Shown: piece by piece, positions 9,984-21,463 of the stretch | Numbering within the stretch: position 1 is the first letter of the stretch | Layout: each line of letters opens with the position of its first letter | Assembly: GCA_035524895.1 (NCBI GenBank) | Contig: DATLFI010000105.1 | Coordinates: forward strand, 1 to 41,920 | Origin: DATLFI01 sp035524895 | GTDB lineage: Bacteria; Acidobacteriota; Thermoanaerobaculia; Multivoradales; Multivoraceae | Length of the DNA stretch: 41,920 nt | Direction of reading: 5' to 3' | The notes under the pieces: model-generated | Told to the model about the DNA's origin: nothing | What the model saw: the letters and a program-made list of their open reading frames with translations, nothing else | Databases searched by the model: none | Program-made: the position numbers and the translations under genes

Positions 9984-10837
9984 TACCCCCCGCCGAACGA
10001 GTCGCAGGCAGCAGGGTCACCGCTGTCCAGCCCGCGGTGCAACCAGGTCATGCGCTGCTCGGCCGAGCCGTGGGTGAACGACTCGGGGACCACGCGGCCC
10101 TGGCCGCGTCGCTGGATGGTGTCGTCGCCGATCGCGGCAGCGGCGCGCAGGCCATCCTCGAAGTCGCCGGGCTCGATGATGCCCTCGCGGTTCGCGTAGT
10201 GACCCCAGACGCCGGCCAGACAGTCGGCCTGCAGCTCCAGAGCGACCGAGAGCTGGTTCGCGCTGGCGCGATCGGTGCGTTGCTGCATCGACCGGACCTG
10301 GTTGGAGATGCCGAGCAGGTTCTGTATGTGATGGCCGACCTCGTGGGCAATGACGTAGGCCTGCGCGAAGTCACCAGGGGCGCCGAAGCGCCGCGCCAGG
10401 TCGTCGAAGAAGGTGAGATCGAGGTAGACCTTCTGGTCGGCGGGACAGTAGAACGGTCCGACCGCGGCCGAGCTGAAGCCGCACGCCGACTGCACCTGGC
10501 CGCTGAACAACACCAGGACGGGCTCCCTGTAGCTCGTGCCGCTCCGCGGCAGGAGCTCACTCCACACCCGCTCGGTGTCGTGCAGCACCACCGCGGCGAA
10601 CTGTCCCAGCTCGTCGCTGGGCTCGCCGCCCGCAATGTCGCCCCCGGGAGCGCCGCCTTCGAGCGTCGCCGAACCGCCACCCACGGCATCGAGCATGGCC
10701 AGTGGATCGGCGCCGGTGAGCCAGGACAACAGCAGCACCACCACCAACCCGCCACAGCCGAGACCGCCCCCGATCGCCATGCCGCGGCCACGGCGGTCCT
10801 CGACGTTCCTGCTGCGGGGAAGGTTTTGCCAGCGCAT
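9983..10837 (-). CDS. ypfJ: YpfJ-type neutral zinc metallopeptidase
   Basis: A 284-residue membrane-anchored metallopeptidase-like protein (PF04228). The start ATG at 10837 is fixed by a perfect AGGAGG eight bases upstream. One transmembrane segment lies at about residues 24-42. A Ser/Gly-rich linker and the catalytic domain follow, with HEVGHH at 165-170 and the family motifs QSACG, GPFYCP, YLDLTFF and ELQADCLAGVW, then FTHGSAEQR near the C-terminus. The catalytic part probably faces the periplasm. The family's substrate is not well established. It is convergent with PPK2 and divergent from the ABC exporter. Confidence 0.9.
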   Translation of the reverse strand: MRWQNLPRSRNVEDRRGRGMAIGGGLGCGGLVVVLLLSWLTGADPLAMLDAVGGGSATLEGGAPGGDIAGGEPSDELGQFAAVVLHDTERVWSELLPRSGTSYREPVLVLFSGQVQSACGFSSAAVGPFYCPADQKVYLDLTFFDDLARRFGAPGDFAQAYVIAHEVGHHIQNLLGISNQVRSMQQRTDRASANQLSVALELQADCLAGVWGHYANREGIIEPGDFEDGLRAAAAIGDDTIQRRGQGRVVPESFTHGSAEQRMTWLHRGLDSGDPAACDSFGGG

Positions 10838-10909
10838 CGTCTTGCCTCCTGGGTCACTCGATCGCCACGGCGCCGTAAGGTCGGGCGCCGAAGGTCCCCC
10901 GAGACACTG

Positions 10910-10918
10910 CGCGTAGCA
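10910..10918 (-). promoter_or_regulatory. Candidate extended -10 promoter (TGCTACGCG)
   Basis: On the minus strand TGCTACGCG lies 73 nt upstream of the zinc-peptidase ATG. It differs by one base from the nonamers at 7603 and 15575. No -35 is evident. Confidence 0.3.
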
Positions 10919-10971
10919 TAACGGCGACCGCTGCAACCTGGCTCCTGTCCACTCCCTTACCCCCTCAGCCT

Positions 10972-12840
<1,869 letters not shown>

Positions 12841-14079
12841 CCTGCCCACGAGTCGGCCCCTCGCCCCCTCGCGGCCTACTGCGACTTCCCTGTGTCGGCA
12901 TCCGAGGTCGCGGCCATCCCACGGAGGACACGTTACGTCAGTCTCGACGCCTCCCCTCGCGCGCGCCGTTCGCCTGCCCAAGATCTGCCGGATTCCTGGG
13001 CTCGTGCTGGTGCTGGCTCTGTGCGGCACGTTCAGCGCAGCGACGGCAGCCCATGAGTGCCTGGGCGAGCCCGGCGGACCGGTCGAGCTGGCGGTCGGCT
13101 ACCAGCCGTACTGGCCGCCGGCCTGGTCCGGGGTGGTGCAACGGGCCCGCGGCGGCTACCGGCGCCACCTGCCGGCTGGGTCGACCGTCGAGTTCCACGT
13201 CGGGCTGCGCGGGGCGGTGCTGGAGGAGGGTCTGGCGAACGGCACGCTCGACCTGATCTACGTCGGCGACCTGCCCGCGATCCGCACAGGCGCGGACCCC
13301 TCGCAAGGATCCCGGATCGTGGCTGCGTTGGGCTCTAGCTACGACAGTTGCAGCATCCTGCTGGTGCGCAGCGACACGCCTCCGCTACCCGACGCGCGCA
13401 GCGCGCTCCGGTGGCTCGACGGCAAACGTCTCGGGGTGCCGCGCGGTTCCTGCGCCGAACGATTCGCGGTCGAGACCTTGGCGTTGGGAAGTGTGACCCC
13501 AACGGGGATCGTAGATCACAGCATCCTCACGCTCGAGCGCAGCCTGGTGTCGCGCCGGATCGATGCCGCCTACGTCTGGGAGCCCTTGGCCACCCGTCTC
13601 GAACGACTTGGTCTAGCCCGCCGCGCGGTCACCGGCCGCGACTTCGGGCTCGTCGATACCGGCTTCCTGGTGGCGAGCGGCGAGCTCATCCGTCGCCGGC
13701 CCGACGTGCTCCGCGGCTGGCTCGAGGCCGAGCTCGACGCCCAGCTCTTCCTGCTCGACCCCGAGCGCACCTCGGAAGTGATCGAGATGGTGGTGGCGCA
13801 GACCATCGGGCTGGACGCCGAGGACGTCCGCCATGCCCTCTACGCCAGCCTCCCAGGGAGTGCCGCGCGGAGCGAGATGACCTTCGACTTCGATCCGGCG
13901 CGCGCGCTCGAGATCTGGAATCGACTCCGCAGCCTGGCGCTGGTCGGGGTGCCCGCCCAGCTCGATGCCGCAGGCCTGGTCCACGCCGACCCGGCGCGCG
14001 CTTTGCTTCGCAGCCGCGGATTGACGCCTCCGATCGGTCGGATCGTGCCTGCGCCTGCCAGAGAGAATCGAGACCAGCC

Positions 14080-15498
14080 TTGAGCACGTGGTATCGCCCC
14101 ACGGACTGGGCCGACAAGCTCCTCATCGCGAGCTTCGCGCTCGCGGTCGCCGCGTTCGGCATCATGGCCTGGTACTCGTGGCGCCAGGCCGAGCGCTACG
14201 CCTCCGAGTCCCACCGTGTCAGCCACTCTTACGAGGTGATGGAGGCAGCGCGCAAAGTCGAAGCGGCGATCGGCGCCGCAGTTTCGGTGCAGCGGGCCTA
14301 CCTGCTGTCGGGGGACGAGCTCTGGATCCTCCGCCTCGACTCCGAGCTGAGCCACCTGGAAACCGCGCTCCTGAATCTCCGCTTTCTCACCTTGGAGGAG
14401 CCCGAGCAGCAGCGTCGCCTGGACGCACTCGAGAATCGTCTCCGCGAGTGGCGAGACGCGTTGATGGACAACCAGCTCGTGCGCCAGCTCGACGGCTTCG
14501 AAGCAGCCGTCGAACGGGGCCGAACGGACGCGGTAGCCCGCCTGGCTGCGCCTCTCGATGCGTCGCTGGAGGAGTTCGAGCACGAGGAGCGCAACCTTCT
14601 GCGGGAGCGGCGGCTCGCCGAGGCGGCAGCACGCCGCCGGACCGCGGTCGCCTTCGTCGCCCTGCCGGCCAGCGCCATGGCACTGCTCGGCTGGCTGTTC
14701 CTCGGGATTCGGAAAGAGGTCGGCCAACGCGTCACGGCCGAACGCAGCATCGCAGCCCTGAACAACTCGCTCGAGCAGCGGGCGACCGAGCTCGAAGCGG
14801 CGAACCGGGAGCTCGAGAGCGTCAGCTATACCGCATCGCACGACCTGCGCGCGCCGCTGCGCGCGATCGCGAGCTTCAGTCGGATCCTCCACGAAGAGCA
14901 CCGGGAGCAGCTCGACAGCGAGGGCCAGCGCCTGCTGCGGGCGGTGGAGAAGAACGCCGGAAAGATGGCGGGCCTGCTCGATGGGCTGCTCGCGTTCTCG
15001 AGACTCGGCCGCGTCCCGTTGAAGAAACGGATCATCGACCACAACGATTTGGTCCAGCGAGTGGTGGAGAGCCTGCTCGCGACCGATGACGCGACACCCG
15101 AGACACGCGTCCAGGTGGGTCGGCTACCGGAATGTTCCGGAGACCCTGTGCTCCTGGGCGAGGTGTGGAGCCACTTGCTGCGAAACGCCATGAAGTTCTC
15201 CCGGGACCGCGTCCAGCCAGCCATCGAAGTCGGCGGCGCCGAGCACGAGCAGGACATCGTCTACCACGTGCGCGACAACGGTATCGGTTTCGACATGCAG
15301 CACTCCGCAAAGCTGTTCGGCGTGTTCGAGCGACTGCACCAGGAACAGCAGTACCCCGGCCGTGGCCTGGGGCTGGCCATCGCGCATCGGATCGTCCAGC
15401 GCCACGGCGGGCGGATGTGGGCAGAGGGCCGGCCAGACGCCGGCGCGACTTTCTACTTCTCCCTGCCCCGAACCGCCCCACTCGTGCCGGTCGGCTAG
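14080..15498 (+). CDS. CHASE3-domain sensor histidine kinase
   Basis: A 472-residue membrane sensor kinase. The TTG start at 14080 overlaps the binding-protein stop. A first transmembrane helix lies at about residues 12-30. A periplasmic helical CHASE3-like domain (AAVSVQRAYLLSGDELW near 65-85) is followed by a second helix at about 187-209, a coiled coil, the HisKA domain with SYTASHDLRAPLRAI (phospho-acceptor His254), and HATPase_c with HLLRNAMKFSRD (N box), DNGIGFD (G1) and GRGLGLAIAHRIV (G2). This is the phytochrome-type kinase class that usually pairs with Rcp1-like single receivers, and such a receiver follows at 15822. The context suggests that the overlapping binding protein presents ligand to the periplasmic domain; this is inference. 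Confidence 0.88.
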   Translation: MSTWYRPTDWADKLLIASFALAVAAFGIMAWYSWRQAERYASESHRVSHSYEVMEAARKVEAAIGAAVSVQRAYLLSGDELWILRLDSELSHLETALLNLRFLTLEEPEQQRRLDALENRLREWRDALMDNQLVRQLDGFEAAVERGRTDAVARLAAPLDASLEEFEHEERNLLRERRLAEAAARRRTAVAFVALPASAMALLGWLFLGIRKEVGQRVTAERSIAALNNSLEQRATELEAANRELESVSYTASHDLRAPLRAIASFSRILHEEHREQLDSEGQRLLRAVEKNAGKMAGLLDGLLAFSRLGRVPLKKRIIDHNDLVQRVVESLLATDDATPETRVQVGRLPECSGDPVLLGEVWSHLLRNAMKFSRDRVQPAIEVGGAEHEQDIVYHVRDNGIGFDMQHSAKLFGVFERLHQEQQYPGRGLGLAIAHRIVQRHGGRMWAEGRPDAGATFYFSLPRTAPLVPVG

Positions 15499-15821
15499 AA
15501 TCCGCTGTCGATCGAGGATCGCGTTCCGGACCTTGGCCGAATCAGCTCGGGGCGAATCAGCACTACAGTAGAGATGCTACGCTGCAGAGACGTCGCGTCA
15601 CCCGCTTGAGATCTCGGCAGCTCCGTACCTCGATGCCTGGCGCCGGGTCTTGGTGCGGGGAGATCCTTCGCGTCAGCTCGCTTCCCTATCGTCGTCGCAA
15701 TCGTGATCGTTGCCGCAATCGTGGCCGTGCCAAGCGGTTGACGACAATCCAGACGTATTCCGCAGGCAGTTGGGAGGGCCAGACGGGCGCAACCCGTCAA
15801 GGCCGATCGGAGGAGTAGGTA
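15499..15821 (+). promoter_or_regulatory. Kinase-receiver intergenic region with candidate promoter at 15575-15583
   Basis: This 323-bp gap has no supported gene. TGCTACGCT at 15575-15583 repeats the extended -10 nonamer found before the MocA gene. It would give a leader of about 230 nt for the receiver/tryptophanase pair. CGCAATCGTG occurs twice near 15697-15726. No riboswitch or attenuator fold, and no Trp-rich leader peptide, was recognised. Confidence 0.3.
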
Positions 15822-16277
15822 GTGGTCTCCAGTCACATCGAAATCCTCTTGGTAGAGGACAGCGAGAGCGACGCCGAGCTGACCTTGCGCTCGTTGGACC
15901 GCGCCAGCCTGGGCCAGGCCGTCCACTGGGTCAAAGATGGCGAGGAGGCGCTCGAGTACCTGTTCCGAACCGGGCGCTACCTGGAACGGCCGCCCGGCGA
16001 TCCACGGCTGATCCTGCTCGATCTCAAGCTGCCCAAGGTGGGCGGGCTCGAGGTGCTGGGGCGCCTGAAGTCGGACCGGCGGACGCGACACATACCGGTG
16101 GTCGTGCTGACCTCGAGCGACGAGCACACCGACCTACGCCGCTGCTACGACCTCCACGTCAACAGCTACCTGGTCAAGCCGCTGGACTTCGAAAGATTCA
16201 GCCGGCAGATCGGCGAGCTGGGCCAGTACTGGCTGCTGGCCAACCGCACGCTGCCGGCGGGCCAATCCGCGACGTGA
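15822..16277 (+). CDS. Stand-alone receiver-domain response regulator (Rcp1-like)
   Basis: A 151-residue single-domain CheY-fold protein with no DNA-binding output domain. The GTG start at 15822 has GGAGGAG seven bases upstream. LLVEDSESDAE supplies the acidic pocket, LILLDLKLPKVGG carries phospho-acceptor Asp67, VVVLTSSDE has the conserved Thr/Ser, and SYLVKPLDF has the Lys. The pattern LEYLF and 'LKSDRRTRHIPVVVLTSS' is that of Rcp1-type receivers paired with phytochrome-class kinases such as the one ending at 15498. Its stop overlaps a possible GTG start of tryptophanase (GTGA at 16274-16277). It probably acts as a phosphate shuttle or through protein contact. Confidence 0.9.
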   Translation: MVSSHIEILLVEDSESDAELTLRSLDRASLGQAVHWVKDGEEALEYLFRTGRYLERPPGDPRLILLDLKLPKVGGLEVLGRLKSDRRTRHIPVVVLTSSDEHTDLRRCYDLHVNSYLVKPLDFERFSRQIGELGQYWLLANRTLPAGQSAT

Positions 16278-16300
16278 CCCTCGGTGGCTCGACGGCGCGC

Positions 16301-17710
16301 ATGCGATTCCGGACCATCATCGAGCCGTTCCGGATCAAGAGCGTCGAGCCGATTCGCCAGACCACCCGCGACGAGCGCGAGCTGGCACTGCGCGAGGCGG
16401 GTTACAACCTCTTCCGGTTGCGCGCGGAGGACGTGCTGATCGATCTGCTCACGGACTCGGGCACCGGCGCGATGTCGTCCGAGCAGTGGGCAGGCATGAT
16501 GCGCGGCGACGAGTCCTACGCCGGCGGACGTTCGTTCTTCCGCTTCGAGGACTCGGTGCGACGGATCACCGGCTTCCGCCACGTCATTCCCACCCATCAG
16601 GGCAGGGCAGCCGAGCGCATCCTGTTCGGCACCGCGGTCGCAGCGGGCCAGATCGTGCCCAACAACACGCACTTCGACACCACCCGTGCGAACCTCGAGG
16701 CGCGCGGAGCCGAGGCGCGCGACCTGGTGCCCGCGGGCCTGCGCCCCGAGGTCGAGGCGCCGTTCAAGGGCAACATCGACCTCGACGCGCTCGCGCACAC
16801 CCTCGAGACCGAGCGCGAGAGGGTTCCGCTGGTGATGCTCACCGTCACCAACAACTCCGGAGGCGGGCAGCCGGTCAGCCTCGAGAACATCCGCAAGGCC
16901 AGTGAGCTGTGCTGGCGCCACGGCGTGCCGCTGTTCCTCGACGCCTGTCGGTTCGCCGAGAACGCCTGGTTCGTCAAGGAGCGCGAGGCGGGCCAGTCGC
17001 ACCGCACGCCGCTCGAGATCGCCCAGGAGATGTTCTCCTACGCCGACGGCTGTACCATGTCGGCGAAAAAAGACGGCATGTCCAACATCGGCGGCTTCCT
17101 GGCGCTCAACGACGACCAGCTCGCCGAACGCTGCAAAGAGCAGCTCATCCTCACCGAGGGCTTCCCGACCTACGGGGGCTTGGCCGGCTACGACCTCGAG
17201 GCGATCGCGGTAGGACTCAACGAGGCGCTCGACGAGGACTACCTGCGCTATCGCGTGCGCTCGGTGGCCTACCTCGGAGACCGGCTGATCGAGGCCGGCG
17301 TACCGATCGTGCGCCCGCCCGGCGGGCACGCGATCTACATCGACGCCCGCGCCATGCTCGACCACGTGCCGCAGTCCGAGTTCCCGGCGTGGGCGCTGTC
17401 GCTCGTGCTGTACCTCGAAGGCGGCGTGCGCTCGGTCGAGATCGGCTCGGTGATGTTCGGCCGCAAGCCCGACGGCACCGAGGTCCCCGCGCCGATGGAG
17501 CTCGTCCGCCTGGCCTTCCCGCGCCGCGTCTACACCCAGAGTCACGTCGACTACCTCGCCGAGGTCCTGCTCCACGTCCACGCCGAGCGCCGCCGCATCC
17601 GCGGCGTGCGCATCGTCGAAGCGCCCAGCGCCCTACGCCACTTCTCCGCAAAGCTCGAGCCCGCCCACGGCGACCTCTTCACCCAACCCCCACCCGCACC
17701 CGCGGACTGA
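16301..17710 (+). CDS. tnaA: Tryptophanase (L-tryptophan indole-lyase)
   Basis: A 469-residue PLP enzyme of the beta-eliminating lyase family that converts L-tryptophan to indole, pyruvate and ammonia. The N-terminus IIEPFRIKSVEPI and IDLLTDSGTGAMS are shared with tyrosine phenol-lyase (TPL), so the choice rests on specificity residues. HFDTT has Asp where TPL has the substrate-binding Thr. SVEIGS has Ile where TPL has the phenol-site Arg. ALRHFSAKL has the His typical of tryptophanase where TPL has Phe. All three favour tryptophanase. The PLP Schiff-base lysine is in TMSAKKD (Lys257). ATG 16301 matches family length; a GTG at 16274 would overlap the receiver stop. No TnaC-like leader or permease is present. 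Confidence 0.85.
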   Translation: MRFRTIIEPFRIKSVEPIRQTTRDERELALREAGYNLFRLRAEDVLIDLLTDSGTGAMSSEQWAGMMRGDESYAGGRSFFRFEDSVRRITGFRHVIPTHQGRAAERILFGTAVAAGQIVPNNTHFDTTRANLEARGAEARDLVPAGLRPEVEAPFKGNIDLDALAHTLETERERVPLVMLTVTNNSGGGQPVSLENIRKASELCWRHGVPLFLDACRFAENAWFVKEREAGQSHRTPLEIAQEMFSYADGCTMSAKKDGMSNIGGFLALNDDQLAERCKEQLILTEGFPTYGGLAGYDLEAIAVGLNEALDEDYLRYRVRSVAYLGDRLIEAGVPIVRPPGGHAIYIDARAMLDHVPQSEFPAWALSLVLYLEGGVRSVEIGSVMFGRKPDGTEVPAPMELVRLAFPRRVYTQSHVDYLAEVLLHVHAERRRIRGVRIVEAPSALRHFSAKLEPAHGDLFTQPPPAPAD

Positions 17711-17972
17711 AGCGGCCGGCCCCCATCGGCCACCGTTTCCGCCTCCCTCTTGGCGTTCAGCCTTGCCGTCCTCTCGAACCCGGCCCAGGCGGAAACGGTC
17801 TGGCTCTGGGACGTCTTCGGGCGGATCATGCTCGGGGACCTCCAAGCCGAGCCTGAGATACTCGACCGGGCGAGGAAGCCGGTGTCACCTCACCGGTAGT
17901 GACGTCGCGACCTCTACTACGGAGCACGCGGGGCCTCATTCTGGGTGCCTTCTCGGTCGCGGCCGATCGCGT

Positions 17973-18245
17973 ATGCACCCCTACCCGGGTACTGGCAGCT
18001 ATGTCACCGGCGACTCGGACGGGTTCTGGTTCTTCGATCCGAGCAACGTCGAGCTGATCGTGAAGATCCTGGCCGGTTGCGCGCTAAATGGTCACTACTG
18101 GGTGTTTGGTTCGGCCTCCACAGATGTCGGGTATCGGTTCACCATCCGTGATGGTCTGTCCGGAGCATCCAAGACCTACGTGAACCTCCTCGGTACCGCT
18201 GCGCCCGCCACTACCGACACGCTGGCATTCGCGACCTGCTCTTGA
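17973..18245 (+). pseudogene. C-terminal relic of a secreted protein
   Basis: About 90 residues, starting MHPYPGTGSYVTG, contain FWFFDPSNVELIVKILAGCA, NGHYWVFGS, VGYRFTIRD and AFATCS followed by a stop. I recognise this as the C-terminal module that ends many large extracellular proteins in Acidobacteriota-type genomes, but here no signal peptide or upstream domains are attached. The rest of the 609-bp gap (17711-18319) has no supported gene. I read it as a gene remnant; a small expressed protein cannot be excluded. Confidence 0.55.
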
Positions 18246-18319
18246 GCTGGAAGAGGGCTGGGCATCGGAGCTGATATCGTGACCTCCTCCATCCGATACG
18301 AGAGGGGGTTCGGCGGACC

Positions 18320-21300
18320 ATGAGGGTTCCGTCTACGATCGGTGCTTGCGCGGTCGTCTCCTGGGGGCTCCTGGGCACTGCAGTTGCCTACACTCCCCTT
18401 CCCCTCCCCGGCACCCCCACCGCCTACTCCCGCCACCTCGGCTCCGTCGACACCGACCCGGATCGCTTCGTCCACAGTCTGAACCGCGTCCTCCTCGAGC
18501 GCATCGACCCGAAGCACGACTGGACACAGGTCGTGGCGCGACAGGACGCTTTGCGGCTGATGCAGGATCTGGCCGAGCTAGAGCGACGGTTCGGCCGGGC
18601 CTTTCGAGTCGGCACGCAGGGCGAGGACCGCAAGCGGTTCGTCGGCCTGTGCGAGACGCTGGGCTACGGGGCTCGGTTCAAGGGCGGCGAGCCCCAGCTC
18701 GTGCCGCGGAGCGGTGATGCGGCGGTGCGCGGCCGTCGCCTGGCCGAGGCGTTGGGCTGGGATCTCCCTCGCATCGCGGGCGAGCTGCGGTCCGGCAGCC
18801 GTACGCTCGAGATCGCGTCCGCCACCGTCTCGTTCCCGATCACCGCCGGCGAGTGGCAAGCGATCGTCGATCGTAGGGCGGAGCTCTCCGACCCCCTCGG
18901 CGAGCTGGTGCGCGACCAGCGCCTGGGTCTGGTGCTCGAAGCGCGGCGCAGACTCTCCACCGACACGCGCGCGGCGCTTGGGAGCGTTGGTTGGAACTGG
19001 CTCTACCGGAAGGCCGATCCCTTCTTCCGCTACGCGCCGGCTCTCCGTTTCGAGGAGGGCCGCCTGCTGTTGCCGGGCGACGACGCGGCGCGTGGTGCCT
19101 GGGCCTCCCTTTTGGGATCCAGTCCTGACCGCCCGGCCGAGCTCGTGCGCGATCTGTTGGACAAGCGCGGCGCCCGGGGGGCCTTCCTGGTCCATTCGTT
19201 GAGCTACGTACCGCCAGGGGTGGTCAACGCCCACATCGGTGCGGGTGACGCGGCCACGGCTGGGGAACGCTTCGGCCGGCAGGTCTTCCGCCGCATCGAC
19301 GAGACCACGGCGATAGAGCTCACCTCGCCGCGCGGCGGCGATTGGGGATTCGGTACTCTCGTACGCTCCCTGCCGCTGGCCGCCGACGGCCGCAGCTTCC
19401 TGCTGCCCGGCGGCCCCGGGCTCTGGTACCAAGCGCTGCGGTCAGCCGAAGCGCCGACCGACCCCTCGAGCCTCGACCGCATCGTTCGGCGGGGGCAATC
19501 GAACAACCTGAGCGAGGCGGACTTTCTGCTCCGGGCGCTGACCGAGCGCAACACGGTCGACGGAGTCGACGTACCGGTGCTGCCGCGCTTGATCCGAACG
19601 GCGAACATGTTCGGCGGCGACGAGCGCATCCTGACGCCGGGCAACGTGGTGCTGCTGGCGCGCGCCAGCGACACCGCCCCCGATGCGCTCGAGGTGTTGG
19701 AGGCGATCGAGCCTACGAGGGCCGAGGCAGTCCGGGACCACCTGCTCGCTGTCGCACATCTCGCGACTCTCTCGCGGAACGTGCAGTCCGAGCTGCTGAT
19801 CTCGATCTACCAGGGCGGCACGGCGTGGTTGCGTACCATGGCCGGTGCCGGTCGGGTGGACCGCCGCCTCCTCGAGGAGCGACTCCAGGCCTGGGCCCGA
19901 CTGCACCACGGAGCGACCGATCCACATGCCGTCGCTCCCGCGCAGCTTGATTGGATCGTCGCGACTCTCGCAGCACTGCCCGAGAGACCAGCCGAGGCCC
20001 CCGGCCGCGACGACTGGGAGCGCCGCTTCGTCGGCGGGCTCGTGGCGCCGACCGCGGGTACCGCTTTCGAGTTCCAGGGGGTCGAGTACGAGAGCCAGCG
20101 CGAGTCGCTGCTCGCCAGCTCCCTGGCCGGCCACCTGGCTCGCGGGGGCATCCCGTCCGCGGGGGCGCTGGTCGGCCTGGACGAGGCCTTCGCTGCATTG
20201 GCGCGGGCGGCGGCGGCCGGCGACCTCGAGCAGGCGCGAAGCGTCGCCACACAGGCCGCGGCTCTCGTATCGGCATTCGCGGGCGCCGATCTCGAGCTGG
20301 CACCAGAGAACAAGGACGTCGCACCTCGAATGCTCGCGACGGACCGCCCCGAGCTCTTGCGTCTCCTGGAGTCGATCGGCTCGATCAGACGACCCGAAGC
20401 CCTCCGGCGCCGGGTCGACGACGTTCGTCGCGCCGAGGGTCTTCTAGCGCGCGAGCTGCGACCGTTCCTACTCGCGCCGACTTACCTGTCGGCGATGGGC
20501 AATGATCCCAGCCTCTTCTTCCAGGATCCTCATCTGATCCGGAAGCATCTCCTGTTCCGTTCGGTGGGTGCTCAGATCGCGTCGGACAACCCCTGGCGCC
20601 ATGCCAGTGTCAACCGCGAGGTCGCGGGGCTCGGGGCCCACGTGCACGGCAGCCTGGCGAGCACCGCGGCAGCCCTCGCGGAGTTCAGCGCCGCGGTCGG
20701 AGCGGGCGCTTTCCTGCATCGTGACCGCGTCTGGTTCGCCGACTACGTCGAGACGCGATGGCATGGCATCTCGGCCGAAACCGTGCGCGCCCTTTCGGTG
20801 CTCGACGACATCGGTGGCTGGCTCGTCGACCAGGCGATCGACGAAGTCGGCACAGCTCGACCAACAGCGGCGCTCGCCTTCTACGCCGAGAGGCTGCCGC
20901 TCGCGCGCATGGAGGATCAGGCGCGACTGGGGTCGGCTGGTCGGGACGAGCTCCTCTACTCGCCGAGCGAGCTGCTCGTGCTCGGTCTCGGCCTGGTCAC
21001 CGACGACGGCTTCTCCAGGCCGAGCGACCTCCGTCTGCCGGCGGACCTCGAGAGCTCCTGGCTGGCGGCGACCTCCGCGCTCGGCCCGGACTGGCGCACC
21101 CTGCTCGACCGAGCGGGCGGCAGGACCCCAGCCCTCAACGGACGCTCGTCGCCGTGGGTCGGGTACTGGCCGCCCTACGAGCTGCTCGAGAACGAGCGGC
21201 TGCTGGCGGCCCTGATCGAACGTTGCATGATCGACCTGCGCTTCGCGGTGCTTCGTTATCTCGGCCGGCGCGCGCTTCCCGGAGAGGTCGCGGCGGAGCT

Positions 21301-21463
21301 GTTCCGCAGCGTGCTGCGCGAGGCATCCGAGTCGATGCGTCTCGAAAGCCTCAGGGACTGGGAGGGCCATATCGGGTGGGTGAACGCGCTGAGCGACGAG
21401 TGGTTCGACACGAGGGTTCGCGAGCTCTTCACCGAGGGCTACTACACGGCGCGTGGCTTCTGA
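18320..21463 (+). CDS. Large exported protein of unknown function
   Basis: A 1047-residue protein that I do not recognise. The ATG at 18320 gives a signal peptide (MRVPSTIGACAVVSWGLLGTAVA), so it is exported. There are no transmembrane helices after that, few Cys, and a largely alpha-helical, Leu/Ala/Arg-rich composition. Aromatic-rich patches include WNWLYRKADPFFRYAP, GGPGLWYQALRSA and SPWVGYWPPYELLENERLL. No catalytic motif, repeat or lipobox was seen. It is the first gene of a tight cassette: the next start lies 64 nt inside its 3' end and a third gene follows 15 nt later, both encoding VWA proteins. A secreted scaffold or enzyme working with the two VWA partners is a reasonable guess only. 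Confidence 0.7.
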   Translation: MRVPSTIGACAVVSWGLLGTAVAYTPLPLPGTPTAYSRHLGSVDTDPDRFVHSLNRVLLERIDPKHDWTQVVARQDALRLMQDLAELERRFGRAFRVGTQGEDRKRFVGLCETLGYGARFKGGEPQLVPRSGDAAVRGRRLAEALGWDLPRIAGELRSGSRTLEIASATVSFPITAGEWQAIVDRRAELSDPLGELVRDQRLGLVLEARRRLSTDTRAALGSVGWNWLYRKADPFFRYAPALRFEEGRLLLPGDDAARGAWASLLGSSPDRPAELVRDLLDKRGARGAFLVHSLSYVPPGVVNAHIGAGDAATAGERFGRQVFRRIDETTAIELTSPRGGDWGFGTLVRSLPLAADGRSFLLPGGPGLWYQALRSAEAPTDPSSLDRIVRRGQSNNLSEADFLLRALTERNTVDGVDVPVLPRLIRTANMFGGDERILTPGNVVLLARASDTAPDALEVLEAIEPTRAEAVRDHLLAVAHLATLSRNVQSELLISIYQGGTAWLRTMAGAGRVDRRLLEERLQAWARLHHGATDPHAVAPAQLDWIVATLAALPERPAEAPGRDDWERRFVGGLVAPTAGTAFEFQGVEYESQRESLLASSLAGHLARGGIPSAGALVGLDEAFAALARAAAAGDLEQARSVATQAAALVSAFAGADLELAPENKDVAPRMLATDRPELLRLLESIGSIRRPEALRRRVDDVRRAEGLLARELRPFLLAPTYLSAMGNDPSLFFQDPHLIRKHLLFRSVGAQIASDNPWRHASVNREVAGLGAHVHGSLASTAAALAEFSAAVGAGAFLHRDRVWFADYVETRWHGISAETVRALSVLDDIGGWLVDQAIDEVGTARPTAALAFYAERLPLARMEDQARLGSAGRDELLYSPSELLVLGLGLVTDDGFSRPSDLRLPADLESSWLAATSALGPDWRTLLDRAGGRTPALNGRSSPWVGYWPPYELLENERLLAALIERCMIDLRFAVLRYLGRRALPGEVAAELFRSVLREASESMRLESLRDWEGHIGWVNALSDEWFDTRVRELFTEGYYTARGF

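Noticed and set aside
13348..14079. Long upstream extension of the histidine-kinase frame
   Set aside because: It runs antiphase through the binding-protein gene; the kinase starts at the 4-nt overlap at 14080.
17750..17899. A 49-codon TTG-start frame with a signal-like N-terminus and a WLWD motif after tryptophanase
   Set aside because: It lies downstream of tnaA, so it cannot be a TnaC-type leader, and no ribosome site or family match supports it.
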